Shown here one piece after another: positions 1-7,252 of a stretch of 28,312 bases of DNA. Positions within the stretch are counted from its first letter, which is position 1; every line of letters begins with the position of its first letter. The notes under the pieces were generated by a model. That model saw nothing but the letters and a program-made list of their open reading frames with translations, ran no database searches and was not told the DNA's origin. The translations under genes and the position numbers were made by a program. This DNA is from JAJYBV01 sp021812265 (GTDB lineage Bacteria; Chloroflexota; Ktedonobacteria; Ktedonobacterales; JACDGC01), in assembly GCA_027459525.1 (NCBI GenBank), contig DAIDIC010000158.1, positions 1 to 28,312 of the forward strand, given 5' to 3'.

Positions 1-1118
1 TCAAAAAAATGCTCCCCCAGCAAATACATCTGCGGATGGTTGCGCTTTAATTCAGATCGGATAGCTCGGCCAAGCTTATTGCCCATTTGTAAAGAACCTT
101 GCCGCCCCATCATGTTTGCCACATCCAGCCGCCATGCGTCAATAGAGTAGGGCGCGTTCAGCCACTTTTGCATAATGGAATCCGTCCCGGCAAACATTTC
201 TTGCTGTAATTTTTTGCTGCGATAATTCAATTTTGGAAGACTTGATACCCCCAACCAACATTCATAAGAATCGGGATGATGATGGAAAGTAAAATATTCC
301 GCAGTTTCCGCATTCGGGTCTGCCACAGCCTGCTGAAACCAAGGATGGGCCGATCCGCAATGATTCGGTGTAATATCCAGCATCAATTTCATGCCGCGTT
401 CGTGCAGCGCAGATGAAAGCTTGGCAAGAGCCGAATTGCCGCCAAAATGCGGATCTATCTCGCGGTAATCGGATACATCGTATTTGTGGTTACTGGGTGA
501 TGTAAAAATTGGTGTGACATATACTGCAGTGACACCAAGCAGCTGCAAATATTCCAAATGATCGATAATTCCTTGCAGGTCACCGCCAAAAAAGTCCCTG
601 CCGCCTTGTAGTGGAGCTTCGCCCCATTGCCGCGCAATAACTGGCTTTCCATATAGCGAGTATTCACCGGAAACAACATTTGATTGTGGATCGCCGTCGG
701 CGAATCTATCCGGGAAAATTTGATAAAACACCGAAGTATGTGTCCAACTTGGCGCGGTATACCCTGCAATAATACGAAAATCTGCCGAATCGGTAGGTGT
801 ATAGGGATGAATACCTTCACCGTTCAGCCAAAAACTTTCATTGGGAGTGATAATATGGAAACGGTAGTTGGTGACGGGCATTCTTAAATGAATAGCGCCT
901 TCCCACCATTGTGTATATCCATCATCGCCGGATGTATGCATTGGCGCGCATTGTTGTTCCCCATCCGGAGCATAGCGGATGAGGATGCGGCTGATCGGAG
1001 CCTCGCGGGGAGTGCGCAGGGTTAGGGTAACGGTTGAACCGATTGATCCGTTTGTGTGGTGAACATAACGGGTTGAACCGTCGTGATGGATGCCGGGAAG
1101 CCAAGATTGTGGATTCAT
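1..1118 (-). CDS. GH13 alpha-glycosidase, neopullulanase/cyclomaltodextrinase-like (partial, C-terminus off left edge)
   Basis: An open frame runs on the minus strand from ATG at 1118 to the window edge with no stop, giving 372 codons. Residues 1-120 look like an N-terminal beta-sandwich domain. The GH13 barrel starts near VFYQIFPDRFADGD (130-143). It continues with FFGGDLQGI (176-184), region I LDITPNH (247-253), region II AWRLDVAN with nucleophile D332, and region III LLGEH with acid/base E369, three residues before the edge. The NHD region and C-domain are missing only because of the window boundary. There is no signal peptide, so it is inferred to act in the cytoplasm on imported maltodextrins or cyclodextrins. 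It diverges from the GH13 gene at 1242, and the shared upstream region carries operator-like repeats. Exact specificity (neopullulanase, cyclomaltodextrinase or maltogenic amylase) cannot be told from sequence. Confidence 0.88.
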   Translation of the reverse strand, partial: MNPQSWLPGIHHDGSTRYVHHTNGSIGSTVTLTLRTPREAPISRILIRYAPDGEQQCAPMHTSGDDGYTQWWEGAIHLRMPVTNYRFHIITPNESFWLNGEGIHPYTPTDSADFRIIAGYTAPSWTHTSVFYQIFPDRFADGDPQSNVVSGEYSLYGKPVIARQWGEAPLQGGRDFFGGDLQGIIDHLEYLQLLGVTAVYVTPIFTSPSNHKYDVSDYREIDPHFGGNSALAKLSSALHERGMKLMLDITPNHCGSAHPWFQQAVADPNAETAEYFTFHHHPDSYECWLGVSSLPKLNYRSKKLQQEMFAGTDSIMQKWLNAPYSIDAWRLDVANMMGRQGSLQMGNKLGRAIRSELKRNHPQMYLLGEHFF

Positions 1119-1160
1119 AAAGATCACTTTCGGAATAGAGTAGGATACGCAAATTATGAT

Positions 1161-1187
1161 ATAGTTGTAGCATATTCAACTGTTGAA
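1161..1187. promoter_or_regulatory. Candidate operator in the divergent GH13 intergenic region
   Basis: The gap between the divergent GH13 genes (1119-1241) contains a perfect 13-bp palindrome, TTCAACTGTTGAA (1175-1187), and an AGTTG/CAACT inverted repeat (1163-1167 and 1177-1181). The block GTTGTAGC (1164-1171) recurs exactly at 3176-3183 in the marR promoter. Read on the minus strand the site gives CAGTTGA...ACAACTAT, which also matches the marR promoter block. The inference is that the MarR protein encoded at 3292 binds here and controls both GH13 genes. No convincing -35/-10 pair was assigned in this gap. Confidence 0.5.
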
Positions 1188-1241
1188 CAGCAAACAATTA
1201 TATGGTTGCGCAGTGAATGAAAAAACATAAAGGTGAAATAT

Positions 1242-3140
1242 ATGGTTGATGATTATTTTTTTGCTCCTTTTATAACTCCGCATGATGTACGCCGCCAAGC
1301 AAATGTTCCGGTGGGAATATATCATGGCGCGCAAATCCGGCCAATAGATCCGCTGCCCGGGCAGCCAGTAAAGATATTTGCTGAAGCTAACGCAACATTG
1401 AACATCGATCATCTTGCTGTTTATTTTACTATCGACGGCAAAACGCCATCCGGCAATATGGGTATGTGCCTAATCGGCAATGTGGTATACGCTAAACCAA
1501 CCGGTGTGTATTTCAGTTCCGAAATGCAGATTCCGGTGCAGCAGTGGACTGCGGAATTACCTGGGCAGGCCGATGGCGCGCGTTTGCGTTATCGGTTGGA
1601 GGGCTGGAATGAGCGCGATTCCCGAAAAATATGGTACGCCGACGCCGTAGATCCGATCGGTGAGTCGCAGGTATTTGGCAGAATATTTGAGTACAAGGTG
1701 GATCGGCAGACCTTTCCACAGTGGATTCGCAGCGAGATAGTGTACCATATTTTTGTCGATCGGTTTGCCAAAGCTGGGAATAATCCGCAAATTCAGCCGA
1801 AAGATTCTTATGAGGTATTTTGGGGCGGAGACCTTTGGGGTATTCTCGAAAAACTGGATTATATTCAAAATCTTGGCGTAACCATGATCTGGCTATCTCC
1901 GATTTGTGAAAGCCCGACATATCATTCTTATAATCCCTCCAGTTATACCGCTGTTTCCAGCCATTTTGGCGGCGCAGATGCGTTGCTGGCGCTGTCGCGC
2001 GAGGCGCATCGCCGTGGCATGAAATTGATGCTGGATTTTGTGGCCAATCACACATCAGATGAACATCCAATATTTGTTGAAGCGAACACGCATCCCGAAA
2101 GTGAATCGCGAAATTGGTATTCGTTTGGTGAACAGTGGCCGCCAAATGGTTATATGGCGTTTTTTTCCGTTAAGCATATGCCGCAGCTGCGTACAGATCT
2201 TGAACAAGTTCGCGCATATTTGAACGCTGCCGCCCGCCGCTGGATACGTGACTTTGGCGCCGACGCGCTGCGGCTGGATTATGTGGTTGGCCCTAATGAA
2301 GAATTTTGGAGTGAATTTCAATCAGAAATAAAAGATGAAAATTCGGCAGTGTTTTTGCTTGGTGAAATTACTGTCGGATATAAAGAGATTGAACGCTACG
2401 CCGGTAAATTGGACGGGTATATGAATTTCCCCGTCACCCGCATGCTGCGGCAGGTGTTTGCGCAGCGCTCGCGGCCATTAAGTGATTTAGTAGACTATAT
2501 TATCGAGGCGCAAAGGATGGAGCCGGCAACAATGCAAGGATTTTTGGGGCTGGATAACCATGATATGCACCGCTTTATGTGGTTGGCTGAAAATGATTTG
2601 GCGCGACTGTCTCAAGCGGCAGTGTTTCAATTTTCGCTTCCATGGACCCCGATTATTTATTACGGAACCGAGATTGGTTTAAATCAAACTTCCGGCCCAA
2701 AAGGCCGAGACGCCTATGCCCGACCTGCAATGAACTGGGGAAATATGGAACGAAATCCGCTGCTGGAGTTGTATAAAAATTTGATTGCTTGGCGGAAAAC
2801 CGAACCGGAAATAAGTATGGGAAAACTTCGCAAGATTATTTTAGATCCGGCGCAAGGAAGCAGTGGGTTTGAACAAGATGTGCAGTGTCTTTGCCTGGAA
2901 TGCCCCTCAATGTCGCTGTACACGCTGTTTAATCTTACTGGCAGAGACTATGCAGCCACTATCGATGAGCTGATGACTCCCCAAGCCGACACAAGCAGTG
3001 AAATAGCCGGTCCGAAAATAATCTATGTGAAGCGAATAACAGCCGGTATGGATGAAATGGACCCCGCCGCGTCATATACAGAAATCACAATTCCGGCGCA
3101 CGGGGCGATTTTTGTTAAAATTCAGAATATTAGTATGTAA
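1242..3140 (+). CDS. GH13 alpha-glycosidase (cyclomaltodextrinase/neopullulanase-like), cytoplasmic
   Basis: A 632-residue protein from ATG 1242. I prefer this over GTG 1233 because AAAGG at 1229-1233 then sits 8 bases upstream. Residues 1-150 form an N-terminal beta-rich domain, and the barrel begins at IVYHIFVDRFA. GH13 motifs are LDFVANH (region I), ALRLDYV with nucleophile D346, LLGEITVG with acid/base E375, and LDNHDMHRF with D441 as transition-state stabiliser. A C-terminal beta domain follows, ending in AIFVKIQNISM. There is no signal peptide, so it should act inside the cell on oligosaccharides delivered by the ABC importer. It diverges from the partial GH13 gene to its left and ends just before the marR promoter. 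It differs clearly from the left neighbour, so this is not a recent tandem copy. Family assignment is firm; substrate is not. Confidence 0.9.
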   Translation: MVDDYFFAPFITPHDVRRQANVPVGIYHGAQIRPIDPLPGQPVKIFAEANATLNIDHLAVYFTIDGKTPSGNMGMCLIGNVVYAKPTGVYFSSEMQIPVQQWTAELPGQADGARLRYRLEGWNERDSRKIWYADAVDPIGESQVFGRIFEYKVDRQTFPQWIRSEIVYHIFVDRFAKAGNNPQIQPKDSYEVFWGGDLWGILEKLDYIQNLGVTMIWLSPICESPTYHSYNPSSYTAVSSHFGGADALLALSREAHRRGMKLMLDFVANHTSDEHPIFVEANTHPESESRNWYSFGEQWPPNGYMAFFSVKHMPQLRTDLEQVRAYLNAAARRWIRDFGADALRLDYVVGPNEEFWSEFQSEIKDENSAVFLLGEITVGYKEIERYAGKLDGYMNFPVTRMLRQVFAQRSRPLSDLVDYIIEAQRMEPATMQGFLGLDNHDMHRFMWLAENDLARLSQAAVFQFSLPWTPIIYYGTEIGLNQTSGPKGRDAYARPAMNWGNMERNPLLELYKNLIAWRKTEPEISMGKLRKIILDPAQGSSGFEQDVQCLCLECPSMSLYTLFNLTGRDYAATIDELMTPQADTSSEIAGPKIIYVKRITAGMDEMDPAASYTEITIPAHGAIFVKIQNISM

Positions 3141-3142
3141 AA

Positions 3143-3183
3143 CAGTTGACTTTACAACTATTTTAGGTTATACTTGTTGTAGC
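3143..3183 (+). promoter_or_regulatory. marR promoter with overlapping operator-like repeats
   Basis: A sigma-70-type promoter is visible: -35 TTGACT (3146-3151), a 17-base spacer and -10 TATACT (3169-3174). The -35 box lies inside the inverted repeat AGTTG-N6-CAACT (3144-3159). A second block, GTTGTAGC (3176-3183), directly follows the -10 and is identical to 1164-1171 in the divergent GH13 intergenic region. Repeats over the -35 and just past the -10 are what a repressor would use, so autoregulation by the MarR protein is inferred. Confidence 0.7.
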
Positions 3184-3291
3184 GCGAAAACATGGTAATG
3201 AACAGCAACGCAGCAGCAATGTTTCAGCAATGTATTCGGGCGATCTCGAAGAAGAGCAAAAAATTACTTCCGGGGAAGGGAGAAACCTATC

Positions 3292-3774
3292 ATGGATAAC
3301 GTTCAAGATGTACAGCAATCTGAACAAGATATCTATCATCTCCTCACAAAACTCTTCCTCCAATTTGATGACAGCGATCGGCAATTCTTTAACGAGTATG
3401 GGCTGAATACACGACAATTCTGGGCGCTGTATCATCTTGATGAACAAAGCGGCCTTTCGATGGTTGATTTAAGTAAAGTGCTTTTAACCGATAAAAGCAA
3501 CGTAACTGCAATTGTAGACCGTCTGGAGGCGGCGCATTATGTTCGGCGGACAACCGCGGCGCACGATCGCAGAGTGTTTTTGCTGACACTTACCCCTGAA
3601 GGCCGGAAAGTTCGCGATTATATTCTGCAAAGGCATAATTCTCATATTCATAAGATGTTCAGCAGTCTGCCGCAAAAAGAACTAAAAAGATTTTTCGCTA
3701 TGCTGCAAACAATTTCGGGAAATTTGGATGAATATCTTAGCAGTGAACACTCTGTGCGCGTTTCGACTGATTAA
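3292..3774 (+). CDS. MarR-family transcriptional regulator
   Basis: A 160-residue winged-helix regulator, the usual size for the MarR family. The start is ATG 3292 with GAAGGGAG about 9 bases upstream. Residues 35-105 hold the helix-turn-helix and wing: LSMVDLSKVLLTDKSNVTAI (recognition helix), then the wing DRRVFLLTLTPEGRKV with the family's conserved DRR...LT..G pattern. It lies between a GH13 gene and malEFG, downstream of its own promoter, and with the candidate operators this points to local control of maltodextrin genes. MarR proteins usually bind small ligands and repress; the ligand is unknown here. A MarR regulator for a mal locus is less usual than a LacI-type MalR, so the functional link is inference from position and shared repeats. 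Confidence 0.9.
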   Translation: MDNVQDVQQSEQDIYHLLTKLFLQFDDSDRQFFNEYGLNTRQFWALYHLDEQSGLSMVDLSKVLLTDKSNVTAIVDRLEAAHYVRRTTAAHDRRVFLLTLTPEGRKVRDYILQRHNSHIHKMFSSLPQKELKRFFAMLQTISGNLDEYLSSEHSVRVSTD

Positions 3775-3805
3775 ATGCTCATAACACATGTTTTTGAGAA
3801 AACCG

Positions 3806-3857
3806 GAGCTTTATGAAAAGCTCTTGCAAAGTTAGGTTCTGCGCGAATCGACTTTGC
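3806..3857 (+). promoter_or_regulatory. Tandem hairpins in the malE leader
   Basis: Two adjacent inverted repeats lie between marR and the malE ribosome binding site. The first is GAGCTTT-ATGA-AAAGCTC (3806-3823). The second is GCAAAGT...ACTTTGC (3826-3832 and 3851-3857, 18-base loop). Neither is followed by a T-run, so a classical terminator is unlikely. No promoter was recognised here, so malE may be read through from the marR promoter, with the hairpins modulating or processing the transcript. Confidence 0.4.
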
Positions 3858-3880
3858 GCAATAAGAGGAGGACGAATTCT

Positions 3881-5146
3881 ATGTTATCGAAAAAGCGCTT
3901 TGCGCTCAGCATGGTTGTGGCTGTGACCTCGATGGCCATGCTGTTGGCTGCTTGTGGCAGCAGTACCGCTTCAAATAATTCTGGCACATCGGTTAACTAT
4001 AGCGGCACAATTACCATCTGGGATGATTGGACCGGCGCTTATCTGTCTGCGAAGCAGCAGATTGTCAATAACTTCATGCAGCAATATCCCAATGTTAAAA
4101 TTAATTTGGTTACCGTCAGTTTAGACGATAATAAATTGATCACCACTGAAAAAAGCGGTGTAAACGCTCCGGATATCGTCGCATTTCCGGTAGACCACAT
4201 TGGCACATTGGCGACAGCCGGCGTTATTCAGCCGATTGATTCTTATGAATCTGCTGCGCAGCTTGCCCAAACCTATTCCGCTCCTGCAGCAGCCGGTGTG
4301 CAGTTTAACAATCATGTATATGGCATTCCCGAAGTTACTGAAATTGTAACCTTGTTTTACAATAAAAGCATGGTGAGCGCAAGTCAGCTTCCTACTACCA
4401 CCAGCCAAATGTTAACATTTGAGCAAACATATGCTCAGCAGCACCCGGGCGATTATGGCATTGTCTGGCCGCCAAACGACGCTTATTACAACGCCGGTTT
4501 CTTCTATGCCTATGGCGCCTCTTATATCGACGCTCAAGGAAACACACAAATCGGATCCGCAGCCAGTGTGCAAGCGGCTACGTTCTTGCAGTCTTTTAAT
4601 CAGTATTTGCCAAAAAGCTTAAATAACCAAACTGCCTCGGCGCTATTCAGCGAAGGCAAAGCTGCAGCTACAATCGATGGCCCATGGGCGTATGACACCT
4701 ATGCTAAAGCGATTGGCGCAAATAATGTTGGCTTTGCGGTTCTGCCGACTGTAGACAGCACCAACAAGCCGATTTCCCCATTCGTTGGCGGCAAAACATT
4801 TATGGTTACAAAAACAGCAACCAATGTGCCATTAGACGTTGCGTTCATGAAATATTTCACCAATGAATCAAATCAGGTTACTATGTGTGTTGCTACCGGC
4901 GAAATTCCTGCAAATCTTGCTGCCGGCAATAATCCGCAGATAACCGGCAACGCTGTCATCAGCGCATTCTTTGCGCAAGCCAAAAACGGCGTTCCTTTCC
5001 CGAATACTCCGTATATGTCTGCTGTTTGGACACCAATGGCAAACGCTTTAGTTGCTGATTTCCAAGGCAATACGACTCCTGCGGCGGCAATGTCTCAGGC
5101 GCAGTCGCTGATCCAAAAAGGTGTTCAGAATATATCCGGCAATTAG
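3881..5146 (+). CDS. malE: Maltodextrin ABC transporter, substrate-binding lipoprotein
   Basis: A 421-residue extracellular solute-binding protein (family 1, MalE type). ATG 3881 is chosen because GAGGAGG (3865-3871) lies 9 bases upstream. The N-terminus MLSKKRFALSMVVAVTSM is a signal peptide leading to the lipobox LLAAC, with acylated Cys at residue 25, so the protein should be tethered to the outer face of the membrane. The mature protein opens with YSGTITIWDDWTG and contains family segments such as GKAAATIDGPWAY and FVGGKTFMVTK. It would bind maltodextrins or cyclodextrins released outside the cell and hand them to the malF/malG permeases downstream. Sugar specificity is inferred from the surrounding GH13 genes. 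A large hairpin separates it from malF, as often seen where the binding protein is made in excess. Confidence 0.9.
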   Translation: MLSKKRFALSMVVAVTSMAMLLAACGSSTASNNSGTSVNYSGTITIWDDWTGAYLSAKQQIVNNFMQQYPNVKINLVTVSLDDNKLITTEKSGVNAPDIVAFPVDHIGTLATAGVIQPIDSYESAAQLAQTYSAPAAAGVQFNNHVYGIPEVTEIVTLFYNKSMVSASQLPTTTSQMLTFEQTYAQQHPGDYGIVWPPNDAYYNAGFFYAYGASYIDAQGNTQIGSAASVQAATFLQSFNQYLPKSLNNQTASALFSEGKAAATIDGPWAYDTYAKAIGANNVGFAVLPTVDSTNKPISPFVGGKTFMVTKTATNVPLDVAFMKYFTNESNQVTMCVATGEIPANLAAGNNPQITGNAVISAFFAQAKNGVPFPNTPYMSAVWTPMANALVADFQGNTTPAAAMSQAQSLIQKGVQNISGN

Positions 5147-5193
5147 TTTGCCATAGCAAGCCATATTGACCGTTCAATTCTGAAGGGTTTGGG

Positions 5194-5229
5194 ATGCGCT
5201 GATGGCGGTATTTCCCGCCATTGGCGCAT
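5194..5229 (+). other. Strong hairpin between malE and malF
   Basis: Nested inverted repeat: outer arms ATGCGC (5194-5199) and GCGCAT (5224-5229), inner arms ATGGCGG (5202-5208) and CCGCCAT (5215-5221), with a TG/TG internal mismatch and a 6-base loop. There is no T-run after it, so it is more likely a 3' mRNA stabiliser or partial attenuator than a full terminator. This would raise malE expression over malF and malG. Confidence 0.6.
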
Positions 5230-5275
5230 TTCAAGTAGTGTCTAATTGCGCGTTGCGGAAGGGAAGGCTTAATGT

Positions 5276-6205
5276 ATGCTTCAGGTTAAAAAACCAACGA
5301 TAGCGCTGTTTTTGTTTCCTACATTTTTGTTTATCGCTTTGGTGAATATTTTCCCGATAGCCTATACCATTTATATCTCACTTACGAATGAAAACACCTT
5401 TAATGAGTATTTGCAAACCTACCATTTTGTTGGATTGAAAAATTTCCAATCCATTTTAACCGAGGCAAATACTGCTTTAATTCCTGTTGTTTTTATTACG
5501 TTGCTGTATGTTGCGTTGTGTATTGGTTCGTTTTTGGTGATCGGTATGATAACCGCAATGATATTAAATGATAAGCGCATTCGGGGGTTAAAAATTTGGC
5601 GGGCGCTCATTATTCTTCCTTGGGCAATGCCATCCTTTGTTACGGCGCTGATTTGGAAATTCTTATTTGATTATAATTTTGGCCCATTTAATAATATTTT
5701 GCGATATATTACACAAAATGTGAATACGGGCGTTAATTGGTTGGGCAGCCCAATTCCTGCGTTTATTGCGGTCGTTGTTGTAAATCTTTGGCTTTCTTAT
5801 CCGTTTTTTACTATTGTAATTCTTGGCGCGCTGCAAAGCATTCCGGAGGAATTAAATGACGCCGCTAAGGTAGATGGCGCTTCGCCTTGGCAGCGTTTCC
5901 GCGAGGTTACTCTGCCTTTGCTGGTTCCTGCTATTACACCAATCACTGTTATGAGCGGCATAACTACCTTCCAGATGTTTAATACCGTGTGGCTGATAAC
6001 TGCCGGCGGCCCGTTCACCGATATTACAAAACCTGGCGCCACCGATTTTGTAATGCTGTATTTCTATAATTATTTTACAACCGGCGCGTTTACCAATTAT
6101 GGTAAGGCAGCGGCAACAGCAATTATTGTGTTTATTTTATTGCTGATTGTTATTCTTACCGGATTCCGGCTGACGGGATTTAACAGAGAGGAGACTGCAA
6201 AATGA
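5276..6205 (+). CDS. malF: Maltodextrin ABC transporter permease, MalF type
   Basis: A 309-residue integral membrane permease from ATG 5276, preceded by AAGGGAAGG. About six hydrophobic segments are visible, starting with TIALFLFPTFLFIALVNIF. The cytoplasmic EAA loop, EELNDAAKVDGASPWQRF, contacts the ATPase subunit. Unlike enteric MalF it lacks the large P3 periplasmic domain, as is normal for Gram-positive-type importers. Its last codons overlap the malG start. It pairs with MalG to form the channel for sugars delivered by MalE. No ATP-binding subunit is encoded nearby, so a shared MsmX/MalK-type ATPase elsewhere is inferred. Confidence 0.92.
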   Translation: MLQVKKPTIALFLFPTFLFIALVNIFPIAYTIYISLTNENTFNEYLQTYHFVGLKNFQSILTEANTALIPVVFITLLYVALCIGSFLVIGMITAMILNDKRIRGLKIWRALIILPWAMPSFVTALIWKFLFDYNFGPFNNILRYITQNVNTGVNWLGSPIPAFIAVVVVNLWLSYPFFTIVILGALQSIPEELNDAAKVDGASPWQRFREVTLPLLVPAITPITVMSGITTFQMFNTVWLITAGGPFTDITKPGATDFVMLYFYNYFTTGAFTNYGKAAATAIIVFILLLIVILTGFRLTGFNREETAK

Positions 6206-7161
6206 GCGAAAGATCTTTACCGGAAAACGCCGCATCTGCCACGCAGAATATTAACGCCGCTATACGCAGCCGCCGTGCGGTTTCCGCTGTTCCGGCGAGG
6301 AAGACGGCTGATATATCGTATAAGGTAAAACGAAACCTAGGTTTGACGCTGGAATATCTTTTTTTAATCGCGATGACTGTTTTTGCGATTTTTCCCTTGT
6401 ATTACGTGCTTCAAGCGTCTTTTAACGCAACACAGCAGCTGATCACAACCACACTGCAGCTGTTTCCGCAGTCGCCTACATTGGGTGATTATACTTATAT
6501 TCTTGGTCAAACTTCATTTTTGCATTGGCTTCTGAATACCACGATGCTCGTCGGCGGATCTACATTGTTTGGGTTAATTATTTCTGTATTGGGCGCTTAT
6601 GCGCTGTCACGATTCAAATTTAAGGGGCGGCTTTCAACCCTGACATTTTTGCTGACATTGCAGGCGTTTCCGGGGTTGCTTGCCATAACAGCGTATTACC
6701 AGATTTTGCAATCACTTCATTTAACCGGAACTCTTGAAGGATTAATGCTTATTTATACTGCGGGCAGCATTATATTTGGCGCTTGGAATATTAAGGGATA
6801 TTTTGATACATTGCCAAAAGAATTGGAAGAGGCAGCGTATGTAGATGGCGCCTCTACATTCAGAACGTTTTGGCAGATTATGCTTCCGCTGGCGTCTCCT
6901 TCCATTGCGGCTACGGCGCTGATATCTTTTATTGGCGGATTTAATGAATTTGCGCTGGCTAATTTGGTGCTTACCCCCAACGCTGCGCAGTCGAATATAA
7001 CCATAACCGTAGGTTTATATTCTCTTGCAAATGATCACTCTACTCCATGGGGATATTTTGCAGCGGCGTCAGTTTTAGTTACTGTGCCGTTAGTCATTAT
7101 CTTTTTGTTGCTGCAGCGATATTTGCAATCTGGGTTGACGATTGGCAGCGTTAAAGGTTAA
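6202..7161 (+). CDS. malG: Maltodextrin ABC transporter permease, MalG type
   Basis: A 319-residue permease starting at ATG 6202, which overlaps the malF stop (ATGA), so the two are translationally coupled. GAGAGGAG lies just upstream inside malF. The first 45 residues are polar and cytoplasmic, rich in Ala, Arg and Ser, somewhat longer than usual. About six transmembrane segments follow, beginning near LTLEYLFLIAMTVFAIFPLY. The EAA loop EELEEAAYVDGASTFRTFWQ identifies the MalG/GanQ group, and the C-terminus LQSGLTIGSVKG matches the family's conserved tail. It forms the import channel with MalF. A 10-bp stem follows before the CGTase-like gene. Confidence 0.92.
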   Translation: MSERSLPENAASATQNINAAIRSRRAVSAVPARKTADISYKVKRNLGLTLEYLFLIAMTVFAIFPLYYVLQASFNATQQLITTTLQLFPQSPTLGDYTYILGQTSFLHWLLNTTMLVGGSTLFGLIISVLGAYALSRFKFKGRLSTLTFLLTLQAFPGLLAITAYYQILQSLHLTGTLEGLMLIYTAGSIIFGAWNIKGYFDTLPKELEEAAYVDGASTFRTFWQIMLPLASPSIAATALISFIGGFNEFALANLVLTPNAAQSNITITVGLYSLANDHSTPWGYFAAASVLVTVPLVIIFLLLQRYLQSGLTIGSVKG

Positions 7162-7179
7162 TTCTTCTTTTTTAGATTT

Positions 7180-7209
7180 GGAGCGTTTTCTGTCGAGGAA
7201 AAACGCTCC
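7180..7209 (+). other. 10-bp stem-loop between malG and the CGTase-like gene
   Basis: GGAGCGTTTT (7180-7189) and AAAACGCTCC (7200-7209) form a perfect 10-bp stem with a 10-base loop. No T-run follows, so termination is uncertain. It may be a weak terminator, an mRNA end stabiliser or a processing site separating transporter and enzyme messages. Confidence 0.55.
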
Positions 7210-7252
7210 TATCGTATCGTGGCTATTGTATCTATTGTAAAAGGAAAAAGCT

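Noticed and set aside
1513..2145. Minus-strand open frame of 210 codons inside the second GH13 gene
   Set aside because: It is antisense to the GH13 barrel and has no recognisable motif; length alone does not support it.
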